Shown here: in pieces, positions 1 through 9,645 of the stretch
Layout of the letters: each line of letters opens with the position of its first letter
Numbering within the stretch: position 1 is the first letter of the stretch
DNA from: Gloeophyllum trabeum ATCC 11539
Taxonomy: Eukaryota > Basidiomycota > Agaricomycetes > Gloeophyllales > Gloeophyllaceae
Assembly (NCBI RefSeq): GCF_000344685.1
Contig: NW_006920414.1
Location: 586,463-650,462, forward strand
Length of the DNA: 64,000 nt
Reading direction: 5' to 3'
The notes under the pieces: model-generated
The model's input: the letters and a program-made list of their open reading frames with translations, nothing else
Database searches by the model: none
What the model was told of the DNA's origin: nothing
Made by a program: the position numbers and the translations under genes

Positions 1-1137
1 CACTTTAAAGAACAAGACATCACCATGGACGATATGTGATCCCCTTCTCTATCTTACGTGGACCTTGAACTCGTGTTCCTCTGATTCCGCGAACCTCAGC
101 ATCGGCGCCGTGCAGGATCCTCTGTCTGGCACAGGGGGCGCCCCTTCGGCTGCCACGCTCTCGGAACTACCGATGCGAGTTCGAGGATAACTGCGTTGAT
201 CCTCGGTCGACTCTACAGTTATCGTCTCAGAGGCTTGTCCGCATTCCTTCTGGTGCTCCGCATTTCGGACGAAGACCTGGACTGGACATACTCGCGCTTC
301 CATGGGACCCATCAAGTCATATCACCACGGTTTACACGGTACTGGACACTCGGTTTAGGACGCCGCGCGCTTTAACAACGATGATAAGAATATATATTAT
401 ACCCTTTTCTTGCAAGTGACTCTTGGACTCGTTTCTTGGTATATGTATGTGTCTGTATGTATCAGTGTATGCAAGGCAATGTTTCCCTTCTCAATAGAAA
501 ACGATAATCAAAGTCGCAGACGATAATTCAGTGTTGTCGACTTTCGTTACCGTTAATTATCCGCGGTATCGTGACGCCTAAGCAGTATTTTGAAAGCGCT
601 AGTCCCCCTTGATATGCTTTGCCATTCAAGAGAGCCGTGCTCGGGCGTTACGAAAACGGCTTCAGAATGCTAAGAGGACCGCTACATCTCGTCCGCTACG
701 GCTAGATGGCATAAGCCCCCGACCTCACATGCTCTGAAGCATGGAGATATAGACACCTGTCCAGCTATCACTCGCATGATAGCTGGGCGAGTGTCCATAA
801 GTACTCCCAAGCATGCGGTGGAACCAGCTAGCACATGGATGTCGGGCAAATCACCTTTTCCTGAATGCCGCACACGAGAATGGCAACGCCGGGTGGACTT
901 CGTCGGATTCCACAACGTGGTTCCGAGTGCAAATCTCGGTCACAAAGAGACCGTAGTTGTGAGCCTGATAACGGGCAGAAGGTGTCCACGCTGTACATTG
1001 AATGTATTGGTATCCCGATAGATGCATTTAAAATATAATCCTACTGAGGCGCATATATGAGTGCATACGCAAGAATTGTGAAATGGATGTCCATACCAGA
1101 TATCCGCCTTGAATACATTTGTACTTTCCGCTCCCTC

Positions 1138-2229
1138 TCAATCAGTAGCAGTAGCAGTAGCAGCAGCAGCCAACCCAGCTGCGCCAGTGGCGGCCGCATC
1201 CTCCACAAACTCTACATACCGGAACACATGCCCCCTCTCCTTCAGCCCATCCAGCACTAACTTCCTATACTTCTCAATCCCCACCAGCGAGCCCCCAAAA
1301 CATACCACGCTCTCCTTCGCCGCCACAGCATTCTTCGCGACCTGGCTATCCCCGTCGGGGCTTAGCAGGACCGATATCTGCTCCGCGAGCATCCCCGCAC
1401 ACGTGCGCAGGACATTCAATGCGAGCGGGTCGCCGTCCTCGAACGCAGCCGCGAACACCAGCGGAGACAGCTGTGACAGCCTTTTCTCCTTCGGCACGCT
1501 CCGATACTGCGGCACCTCCCCCCCATTCCCCGGCGCGGGGTCCGGGTCGGGGAGGTGCACGAGCGCGAGGATCTCGAGCAGGTGGCTGATCCCAAACCGC
1601 TCGAGCACGCGCGCGCGCAGGCTCCCCGCGGGCTGCGCCTCCTGGACGCTCGCGCGGTCGGTCTCGAGCAGCAGCTGGCGCACCGCCTCGCGCCCGACGT
1701 GGAACCCGCCGCCCTCGTCGCCGAGCATCCAGCCCCACCCGCCGACCCTTCCCAGCTCCGCGAGCGTCCCGTCTTCGCGCTGGCGGAAGCTCACGCTGAT
1801 GGAGCCGGTGCCCGCGATGACGGCGACGGCGTGCGCGATGTCCGGGTGCAGGCGCAGCGGCGCGGCGAGTAGGTGCGTGTCGTTGCCGATGCTCAGCTTC
1901 GGGCCGGGATCGAGGTGGAGGAGGGCGGAGACGAGCGGCGTGATCGTCGCGATGTCTGCGGGGCTGTCGACGCCTGAGACGCCGAGCCAGGCGGCGGCGA
2001 AGAGGGGCGCGGACGGGGGGAGCGCGACGGGCTCGGGGGACGGCGGAGACACCGCGGTTTGGAGGGCGTGGCTGACGGCGTCCTTGACGGCGGCGAGGAA
2101 CGCGGCGGGGCCAAGGTACGCGTAGTTGGAGGGGCCGCCGAGCGCGCGCCCGACGATGTCGCCGGCGGCGTTGCAGATGACGGCGGAGGTCTTGGAGCCG
2201 CCGCAGTCGACGCAGAGGTAGAGGGCCAT
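1138..2229 (-). CDS. N-acetylglucosamine kinase (BadF/BadG-type ATPase fold)
   Basis: Predicted to phosphorylate GlcNAc to GlcNAc-6-phosphate with ATP in the cytosol, salvaging amino sugar from chitin turnover. The 363-residue single-exon product has the ASKHA-fold signatures: phosphate-1 loop VDCGGSKTSAV near the N-terminus, GNDTHLLAA, phosphate-2 loop VIAGTGSISVSF, GGWGWMLGDEGGG, and adenosine motif VCFGGSLVG near the C-terminus. The ATG at 2229 was chosen over an upstream non-ATG extension because family members begin directly with the phosphate-1 strand and the broken copy at 16966 starts at the same codon. The tail is an Ala/Thr run encoded by an imperfect trinucleotide repeat (1141-1172). 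Length agrees with eukaryotic NAGK (about 340-370 residues). A close sugar-kinase relative cannot be excluded. Confidence 0.85.
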   Translation of the reverse strand: MALYLCVDCGGSKTSAVICNAAGDIVGRALGGPSNYAYLGPAAFLAAVKDAVSHALQTAVSPPSPEPVALPPSAPLFAAAWLGVSGVDSPADIATITPLVSALLHLDPGPKLSIGNDTHLLAAPLRLHPDIAHAVAVIAGTGSISVSFRQREDGTLAELGRVGGWGWMLGDEGGGFHVGREAVRQLLLETDRASVQEAQPAGSLRARVLERFGISHLLEILALVHLPDPDPAPGNGGEVPQYRSVPKEKRLSQLSPLVFAAAFEDGDPLALNVLRTCAGMLAEQISVLLSPDGDSQVAKNAVAAKESVVCFGGSLVGIEKYRKLVLDGLKERGHVFRYVEFVEDAAATGAAGLAAAATATATD

Positions 2230-2389
2230 GGCGTTGCGCGGCGGAGTCACCTATGGCGGCTCTTATGTCGGGCGACAATCATCGCAGAGCATATGCATAC
2301 CGTCTCGATATAGTCGGAGTCGTGTGCACAAGCGTGCGCATGATACGCACCGCTCGGATCGGCGGGATCTGTTTTGTTAGGATCCAAAG

Positions 2390-2600
2390 CCGACGCCAAA
2401 CAACGCCGCCCGAAAAGGAAGGATCAGATTGTTATGTACTTTATTCACGGAATACATTCGTTCTGCAGTGGGCTACAGATTTCCAACACACCTTCCAAGT
2501 ACAGAGACCCCACTCACAAGCAGACTGACACGGCGGGATGCACATGGAATGTTACTGTCGGACAGCAACCTAAGGCGGAGATACGCTGAAGTCCCCAGTT
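2390..2600 (-). pseudogene. Relic of the PEX7 3' end
   Basis: Upstream of the GlcNAc kinase lies DNA that matches, inverted, the end and 3' flank of PEX7 at about 16620-16850. The antisense readings keep recognisable words in common (EKEGSDC, YSRNT/YTRNT, and a shared proline/histidine-rich stretch). The fragment has no open WD40 frame and no start. In arm B the order is PEX7 tail then GlcNAc kinase head in the same orientation, so this is most simply a leftover of the duplicated junction. Confidence 0.6.
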
Positions 2601-4591
2601 TCCTAATTAAATTGATACGCTTGCCTCGCGTTGCAGATCTGCTTTATAAATCAAACATTGATCCTCCACTAAATGCCAGCCGGAAGCGCTTTCTACCAGT
2701 CTCTACCTGAATTTGAAGGAGGTTGATCCCAAGAAGAGATTAATATACCATGCTCGGGATAGATTACCTTGACAGTAATTTGCACCATAATATGATACCC
2801 ATCCTTTTGCTCCCCGTCGACGGTAGCATGCGTATGCACTCGGTCGCCGTGCTTCTTCGGCCGCATCGCATCACTTCTTGCTGTCGGCTTATCAAGGGGT
2901 ATTTCAGCGAGAGGGTTAACTGATACAATACCAATTGGCGACAAAATCAGTAGGCGCCATCTGACGGACTTGACACTACAACTATAGAAGACCCAAGCGT
3001 ACGATGGTGAACGCGTCTGTGGCGTCCCGCACGAACCCAAGACCAAGCAATGCCAAACAACGCGTGTTCCGAGCGAGGATACTGCCCGTTTGTCTCACGT
3101 TCCCGCCAATGCTACATACTATCCCTGAAGGGTAGAGCTACTTGCTGCATTGGAGATAAAGCCGGGCGGTTACGGCGTGTATACCATCCGAGGATAAAGA
3201 AAGCCTTTGCTGCATTGTTAGAAATGATGCCGACATGAAAACGGGACCCACGGTCGGCGGCTCCTTTTGTGTGGTGAGTGTTGTGTAGTATGTACACTAA
3301 CTCCCAAACTTAGTAGGTTGGCGGATGAGCCTGGGATGTAGACTACAGTGACTCCGGGATGATGGACGATAGTAGGGCCAAGATGTATGCACAGCGGGGA
3401 CTGCTTCAGAAGCTGGCTATCTTGCCTTCATTCTGATACATGGATGGAGAAACACATTGCCGAATGCCAGCTCGCGAGAAAATGCCTCAAGTTGAGCAGT
3501 AAAGTACAGTAGCTGCGCAAAGAGGCAGGCATATAGCATATTATTCTGGTCTTCCGCTTCTTAGGGCATGTCCCTCTCATGATATGTCCAGCTCATACCA
3601 ATGCAGAGCTGCAGCATACGGAGCGTTTTGACTATGCAGGCTGTCATGCAAATGAAAACACGCTTCACAGCCCATGCTCCGATCTCATTCATCGCCCCCC
3701 CCCCCCCGCCCGGCCTCCTTCAATCATGAATTTGTCTCTTCCTGGATGAAATAGTCCTCAGGAAATCAGGGATGGCCAGCATCGCAGGTAAGTACGAAGA
3801 TGATCAGCATTATCCTGCATAGACATTCATTGAATAAGTACTGACGGGAACTCCCGAAGAGCTTCAGGAAAGGATGCCTGGGTATCGTCAGGTAATCCTA
3901 GTTTTCAGTCCGGACGCACCCAGCCTACGGAGACCATCGTGGTTCACTGTGTGGACGGCGACGTACCCGGCCGGGATACCCATCGCTGCTGTCCACAGGC
4001 TCCTCTCTATCAGAATTGCGACAGAAACAATCCGTACGGAGTGATTGACCGTGAAGGCCAGACACCGCGAGTTGCCATAGCCCGGATCATGGGCGCGAGC
4101 TACACCCAATTTCTCCTGACTGCGCTGGACTATGTGCCTGGGTTGCCTTCCACTTGCCCCACCGACATCTGGTCAAGCAGCTCCTCGTGCGCCTACGCCT
4201 GGTTCTCAAGTGGTGCGGCTGTCGTTCTGTCGCTATGGTCAACGACGAGGAGCGCGACGATCTCCAAAATGTGGAATATCCGCCCGGCGTTGCGATTTCC
4301 CTACGCAGCCAGGGCGAGGTTTAGGGCCGTCCTTAGCGCGCTGAGTCACGTGGCAACACTCGGCTAAACAGTGCGATCGCTCCCACAAAAGGGATTGGCT
4401 ATTTTGGGACGCGGCCATTCGGACGCCACCCGCCATTGAGGGACAATGCCGTCAAAGTTCCATAAACCTCACTCCAACCACCACCTTCTCTCTTTTTCAA
4501 CCCGCTCTTGTTCTCCCTTCTCTTCCGACCCTCTCCCTCCCGACCCATAGATTTTCCCTACCTCCGCCTCCACCTCTTTACGACTACCATC
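2601..4591. other. Intergenic, no recognised gene
   Basis: About 2 kb without a gene that I can support. A 117-codon minus-strand frame at 2693-3046 and a 142-codon plus-strand frame at 3939-4367 resemble no family I know. A run of 13 C lies at 3695-3707. The last 150 bases are pyrimidine-rich, as expected just upstream of a fungal start, and probably contain the glucanase promoter and 5' leader. Confidence 0.5.
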
Positions 4592-5775
4592 ATGCAGCAA
4601 ATCCTCACTGCTTTATCTGTCCTGTTCTTGATTCAAGGGGCTTTGGCTGGCCATCCCCATGGAACCCACGCGAGGCGTCATCGGAGCCGCCAGATCACCC
4701 CCAAGGTCCACGCGAGAGCAGACCAGACGTACAAGCTTGTCGATCTTTACCAGGGACAATCGTTCTTTGAGTACGCGTCTCATTGGTGGCATGTATTGCT
4801 CTGAGCTGACCAACTCTTGTAGCGGCTGGGACTTCTTCACCGGTGGTGACCCAACTCACGGTCTCGTTGACTTCGTGTCACAGTCCGAGGCGCAATCCGC
4901 CGGTCTCGCCTACGTCCAGAGCGATAACACGACCGTTCTGGCTGTCGATGACAAGAGCACTGTTGCCGTTGGCGGTAATCGGAAGTCGTAAGTGTCGTGA
5001 TCCTCTCAATCGGATGATTACCGATGTTGATCTACTTCATACGTATCTAGTGTTCGGATCACGTCGAAGAAGACTTACTCGAACGGCCTTTTCATCGCTG
5101 ACTTCTACTCGATGCCCCATGGTTGCGGTGTGTGGCCCGCATGGTGGTCGACGGGGCCCAACTGGCCGAACGGTGGGGAGATCGACGTCGTCGAGGGTGT
5201 CAACCTGGGTCAGACGAACCAGATGACCCTGCACACCGCTGATGGGTGCTCCCTGGACACTGCTACCGCATTCACTGGGCACACCCTCGGCACGACATGC
5301 GCAAGCAGCCCCGCCGACAACTCCGGGTGCGCGATCGAAGACACGAACGACAACAGCTATGGCCACGGCTTCAACATGATCGCCGGCGGCGTTTTCGCCC
5401 ATCTGTGGGACGACAACGGGATCTCCATTTGGCACTTCCCCAGGGGCAGCATTCCCGCGGACATCACTGCGAAGACGCCGAACCCGAGCAGCTGGGGCCA
5501 TCCTGCGGCGTCGTTCGCGAGCTCTAGCTGCGACATCAAGTCCCACTTCTACGACCACTCGTTGGTGATTGATACGACCCTTTGCGGCGACTGGGCTGGT
5601 GCTGCGTACGCCTCTAGCGGATGCCCCGCGACGTGCGAGGAGGCTGTAGCTGACCCTACCAATTTCAAGAGTGGGTAGTATCGTTTCATGTCGGTACGAC
5701 TAGTATAACTGACGAAACATCTGTCCCTCCATAGACGCGAAGTGGAACGTCAACTACATCGCCGTTTACCAGTAA
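4592..5775 (+). CDS. Secreted GH16 endo-1,3(4)-beta-glucanase-like glycoside hydrolase
   Basis: Likely hydrolyses or remodels beta-1,3/1,4- or beta-1,3/1,6-glucan of the cell wall. Four exons fit: 4592-4770, 4823-4987, 5051-5670 and 5735-5775, giving 334 residues. The first 20 residues are a signal peptide ending near GALAG, followed by an Arg/His-rich propeptide-like segment. The GH16 pattern is clear: FFDGWDFFTGGDPTHG, then the catalytic signature GEIDVVEG with nucleophile and acid/base Glu, preceded by WPAWW and followed by the MTLHT strand. The C-terminus reads WNVNYIAVYQ. Paired Cys residues suggest disulfides. Basidiomycetes carry many GH16 paralogues, so exact glucan specificity is not readable here. 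Confidence 0.93.
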
Positions 5776-6316
5776 ACTGGCACGTCCGCAGCATGGATCC
5801 GGCTACTTTATCACAACCATATAGGCGCAATTGTACACTAACGCAAGAATCAGCCCGTCCGGCACGCATCAATCACCAATGTATCCGCTAGCTCGCATCG
5901 TCCGTATTATTAGCTTGGGTCGTCACGTTCATCACGGGTTCCGCTGTCTTTACTGCTGTCTCTTTATTGCTGGGATCTGCTGGGGTCGCTCGCTTGGGTT
6001 TTACGAGGGCGGGGCTCTCACAGTGCTGTCTTTTCTCCTCGGAGCATGCACTTGGTCATGTTGGGTTGCGGGACCGGGTTGTCCCGCAAAGGAGTGCATA
6101 TCTTATGTTTCATGGTAGACATAGACGTATTGTTATACTGGTCAATATAACACAATTGTTCACGACAAAACTCACGGCGATGCGTTTGAGAGCTCAATGT
6201 GAGAATGAAGCAGATACGATCGCGCGCGTCTTCGGGCCAACCTCGGGCCCGACAAAATGCACCGGATTGTGTCCGAGCCGCCCTGAATGTTCGGCACCTC
6301 CCTTCCATCGACTGCT
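5776..6316. other. Intergenic region, nothing recognised
   Basis: About 540 bp between the glucanase stop and the zinc-cluster gene start. It is likely to hold the glucanase 3' end and the zinc-cluster promoter. Short frames here show no family resemblance. Confidence 0.5.
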
Positions 6317-7977
6317 ATGATTCCCGAAGGTATAACCTTTCCGAACCCGACATGCACATCCGATTCCGCGAGCTATAACGCCTATACGAGACGCACGAGC
6401 AAGGTACGATCGCCTCCTTCCCCATAGGAGCCCTCTGCCCATTTTGATCCATTGTTTGTTGATTGACGTGGCTTCCTGTTCGCGATGTTGATCCTATACT
6501 CTAAAGGCTTGTGCCAATTGCAGGTTCGTACAAGTTTAGATGCTTCTCTTCCATATATGAAGATGTGGGCGCTGAATTGACTTTGAGTGAAGGAGGGACA
6601 AGATTAGGTGTGACGGTGGCAGGTACGTATTTGCAAGTAATGGGCCCTCCTACTACACACTAACATAATGGTCCAACAGACCATGCGGGAACTGCATAAA
6701 GAAGCGCTTCCATTGTACGGACGGATGCCAACATTGTCGTAAGGCGAGAGTTCGATGCGAAGATGGTAGGCCTTGCCGACGGTGCCGCGAGAAGGACCTT
6801 GAGTGCCAGGACGAGCCCGAGCCTCCTCCGAAGCCTGTGTTTCCAGTGCTGGATGCCACAGGCCCTCTTTCAGTCTATCCTGCGGGATTGTCTGCCCCGA
6901 AGATCGGTAGCTCGGCCCGTAATCATAGCGTCAAAGTCCCCGAGAGAGTGAAGTTAGCATGCCTAGCATGTCGGAAGGACAACAAGAAGGCATGTCGTTC
7001 ACTCCGGTGCGAGATGCAGAGGCTATACAGATCCCAATAGTGCGACGACGAGCGGCCCTGCTCGCGGTGCGTCGCGAGGGGCCAGGACTGCATTCATGTG
7101 GAAAAGGGGCCTAAGCAGGTGAAGTCCCGCTGCGAGGCGTGCCGGCGAGATAGCAGGAAGTGCGAAGACACCCGGCCGTGCAGGCATTGTGCCTACCAGG
7201 GAATTGAATGTGTCGACGCCCCTCGGAAAGGCCGGGGGCATGGCCTACGAACAAGAGCGGTGCGTACTCGTTCTACGCTATTCATGTCTATAATTCACAA
7301 GTTATCTCCAGGCATGTAATAGTTGCCGGTAAGAGCGTTTACAACCTATTCATCGGACTCGACTGAATTAGTCGAATAGGAGAGACAAAATCAGGTGCGA
7401 CGGTGGACGGTAAGCTCTTTCTTGCCTCAGCCTGGCGTTGACTTAAATACCCTCAAGGCCATGTTCAACATGCGTCCGCAAGGGCCTCCATTGCATCGAC
7501 CAACCATGTACCGAGTGCGTGCGAGAGGGCAAATCCGCCCGGGCCTGTACGCATGCCACTCCGCCAGAACCGGGTATACCATACGAGGCCCCGTCAACTT
7601 CCCTGCAAGCAGATCAATATCAAGATCCTTCCGCTAGCTATCAAAATATCGACCCATCCCTCCAGCTGCATCACAGTGTAGGCGTAGCGGGGGTGCAGCA
7701 CACTCCCGAGGTCCACGTTCCCCATTACCCTGTGCAGACGAGCTACCAGCAGCATATCCCGAATATACCCCCGTTCCCCATGCACCCGCAGTCTCATCCG
7801 GGTATGATGCAGCACGCTGAAGCGTATGCAAGTCTTCCTTCGACGTCGCATTCCATGATGGACTTTCCTATGCCACAGAATCAAGGCGGCCACTACTCGA
7901 ATTTCTCGGTAATGGAGTCAGACTATGCCGCGCAGGACTTCCAGGGACGCATGGTATCCGCGGAGAGGTTTGGTTGA
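6317..7977 (+). CDS. Putative regulator with five tandem Zn(II)2Cys6 clusters
   Basis: Probable nuclear DNA-binding protein of the Gal4-like zinc-cluster class, but with an unusual architecture. Eight exons join in frame: 6317-6403, 6507-6523, 6593-6622, 6680-6989, 7041-7259, 7312-7328, 7380-7409 and 7458-7977, giving 409 residues. Five complete C-x2-C-x6-C-x5/6-C-x2-C-x6-C clusters begin CANCRRDKIRC, CQHCRKARVRC, CLACRKDNKKC, CEACRRDSRKC and CNSCRRDKIRC, each continuing RPCxxC. A sixth half-cluster (PCTECV...C) follows. The remainder is Pro/Gln/His/Met-rich and probably disordered. Clusters 1 and 5 are each built from a 17-nt exon plus a 30-nt exon plus the start of the next. Intron 4 (6990-7040) starts with GC and must be removed to complete cluster 3. 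No fungal-specific TF middle homology domain is visible. Start chosen as the ATG giving an open 29-codon first exon in phase. Confidence 0.8.
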
Positions 7978-8328
7978 AGCAGATATGGTTGTGGATTGCT
8001 TGTGCTTCCACGCTACATTTGGTATAATGCTACTTGTATATAATGCACCATGTACTGGCACGTATTAATTTATTTAGAATGTTATATAAGGGAAGGCACG
8101 GATCTCATGAGGGTGAGATTGCCAAATTGCCATCACCCATTGGTTCACGGCGGGAAAGATAGGATTCACGGGATGACCTTGGATGACCTGGACCACTTCA
8201 GAACTTGAAGGGAACTTCGCCTATATAGTCACGTGGCCCGACGTCATTTGTGGTTGTCGACTTCTTCATAACCAGGGATTGGGACCAACGGCTGGTATTC
8301 TTCAGATTCTCAGCACTAGCCCATCACC
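7978..8328. other. Intergenic region, nothing recognised
   Basis: About 350 bp between two plus-strand genes. No clear frame or motif is visible beyond an AT-rich stretch near 8030-8090, probably 3' end signals of the zinc-cluster gene. Confidence 0.4.
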
Positions 8329-9266
8329 ATGCCGCCGAAGCGCGCCTGGAAAACGACAGGGACAGCGCCAAAGCCAGCAGCAGACGAGCCGAGAACGAAA
8401 CGGCGGAGGATAAGTCAGGTCGTCGCGAACCCAGAGCTCGCGCAGAGGATCCTGAAGAAATATGGGACTACCATAGCAGAGCAGCTGGGAATCGATAACG
8501 ATGGTTCGGAGCCAAGCCTGTTCCAGCAGTTCATGGCAGGACAGATATTCTCGACAAGAATATCGCATGATATTGCGCTACAGACGTTGAAGGTTAGTAG
8601 GTAATGCAGAATAGAATAAAGAATATAACAGCTAGGACTCCAGACATTGTTCCATGAGCATGGTTTGACCGACGCAAATAAGATGAGGGACACGACCTGG
8701 GAGCAGCGAATGGAGTACCTTACAGAAGGCGGGTACACTCACTATCGGGAGCGGACAGCTACCTTTCTTGGTGAAATGAGCGACAGATTGCTAGAGAAAT
8801 ATGGTAGAGCTCAGGCATAACTTCTAGGGTACGGCGTTACACTTGCGAGACTAGGTGGGGACTTGAACAATCTCCGCGAAGCCGCGCAGAACAACCCTAG
8901 TAAGGAGCGGAAACTGCTAAAGGAATTCAAGGCGCGTTTCCGGAATTTAGCTGGGACCAAGGGCCTTGCTTGAACATGGCATTACAGGTATCGGCGAAGT
9001 GGGAGTGAGTATCTTTCTGTGGGACGTCCAGGTAGTATGGGAGGAGAATTATCCCCACATCAATGGCGAAGCGCTCAAAGCAGCGCAGAAGCTTATCACA
9101 CCCCTCTGCCAATCCCAGCTTGCAATCTGACAGTAAATTGCAGCTAAATCTGGGATCTTTAGCAAAGGACGTGGCTTCGCACGTAGAAGGCAAGCAAGAG
9201 TTCGCAAAGCTAGTCGGAGGGCTTGTCCAGGTGAAATTCAAAGGGGCATACGGCAAATTTCAATAG
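8329..9266 (+). CDS. Helix-hairpin-helix/DNA-glycosylase-like protein of unknown role, possibly decayed
   Basis: Starts MPPKRAWKTTG with a basic KRRR patch. The next exon probably joins at CTCCAG near 8646 and reads TLFHEHGLTDANK; a further exon from about 8829 reads YGVTLARLGGDLNNL. A later block, around 8990-9105, reads GITGIGEVGVSIFLWDVQ and then an acidic/Ala-rich helix, which looks like a helix-hairpin-helix (G-I/V-G-x-x-G) turn of the endonuclease III/HhH-GPD type. The final block (SLAKDVASHVEGKQ to the stop at 9266) is open. I could not join the block before the hairpin to it, nor the hairpin block to the last one, with canonical splice sites without meeting a stop, so the 3' half may be frameshifted. 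The function is inferred only from the hairpin resemblance. Confidence 0.45.
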
Positions 9267-9645
9267 TTACGGGTCGCATGACAGAGGGACTTTAGCATGC
9301 TTTCGCGTTGTACCTTAGCCAGGATATACCAGGATATGCCCAACTCGGAACGTAGAGATCATCGGGGACGCATGGCTGGTACGCCATGTCCCGGTAAATC
9401 GAAAAACGGCACAATAATTCATAGAGCCAGCTCTGAGTAAGTCGGCTAGAACCGTCACAGGCAGCGCCAAAAGCTCAGGAAATGACTACAAGCCTGCAAG
9501 GATCCGGAAGGAGAGTGGACTCAGTTGGGACGGTGAGCGTTGTGTTGTCGGAGTTGGAATTCCCGATACCCGGGCTGCCACCTTCACCCGCGCATCCACG
9601 GTCTCGAAGTCGAGAAATCCCGGGGCTCCGCGTTCCAGAGAAGCC

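Larger units (their letters stand above)
1..2600. repeat. Arm A of a large inverted segmental duplication
   Basis: This stretch reappears, reverse-complemented and diverged, at 16600-18021. Position 1 pairs with about 18021, the block at 315-375 with about 17650-17710, 380-480 with about 17540-17650, 720-760 with about 17290-17340, 1015-1045 with about 17160-17190, the GlcNAc kinase start (2229) with 16966, and 2390-2600 with the last exon of PEX7 near 16620-16850. The window starts inside the arm, so its outer limit is unknown. The arm holds an intact GlcNAc kinase and only the tail of PEX7. Positions 376-1137 contain no gene that I recognise. Confidence 0.8.

Noticed and set aside
1346..2278. 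310-codon Arg/Pro-rich frame antiparallel or offset to the GlcNAc kinase
   Set aside because: Composition is what a GC-rich gene gives in a shifted frame; the overlapping kinase frame has clear motifs.
3695..3707. Run of 13 C
   Set aside because: A simple homopolymer with no flanking structure; more likely slippage or sequencing noise than a functional element.
3939..4367. 142-codon plus-strand frame upstream of the glucanase
   Set aside because: No family resemblance, no promoter context, and several equally long overlapping frames.
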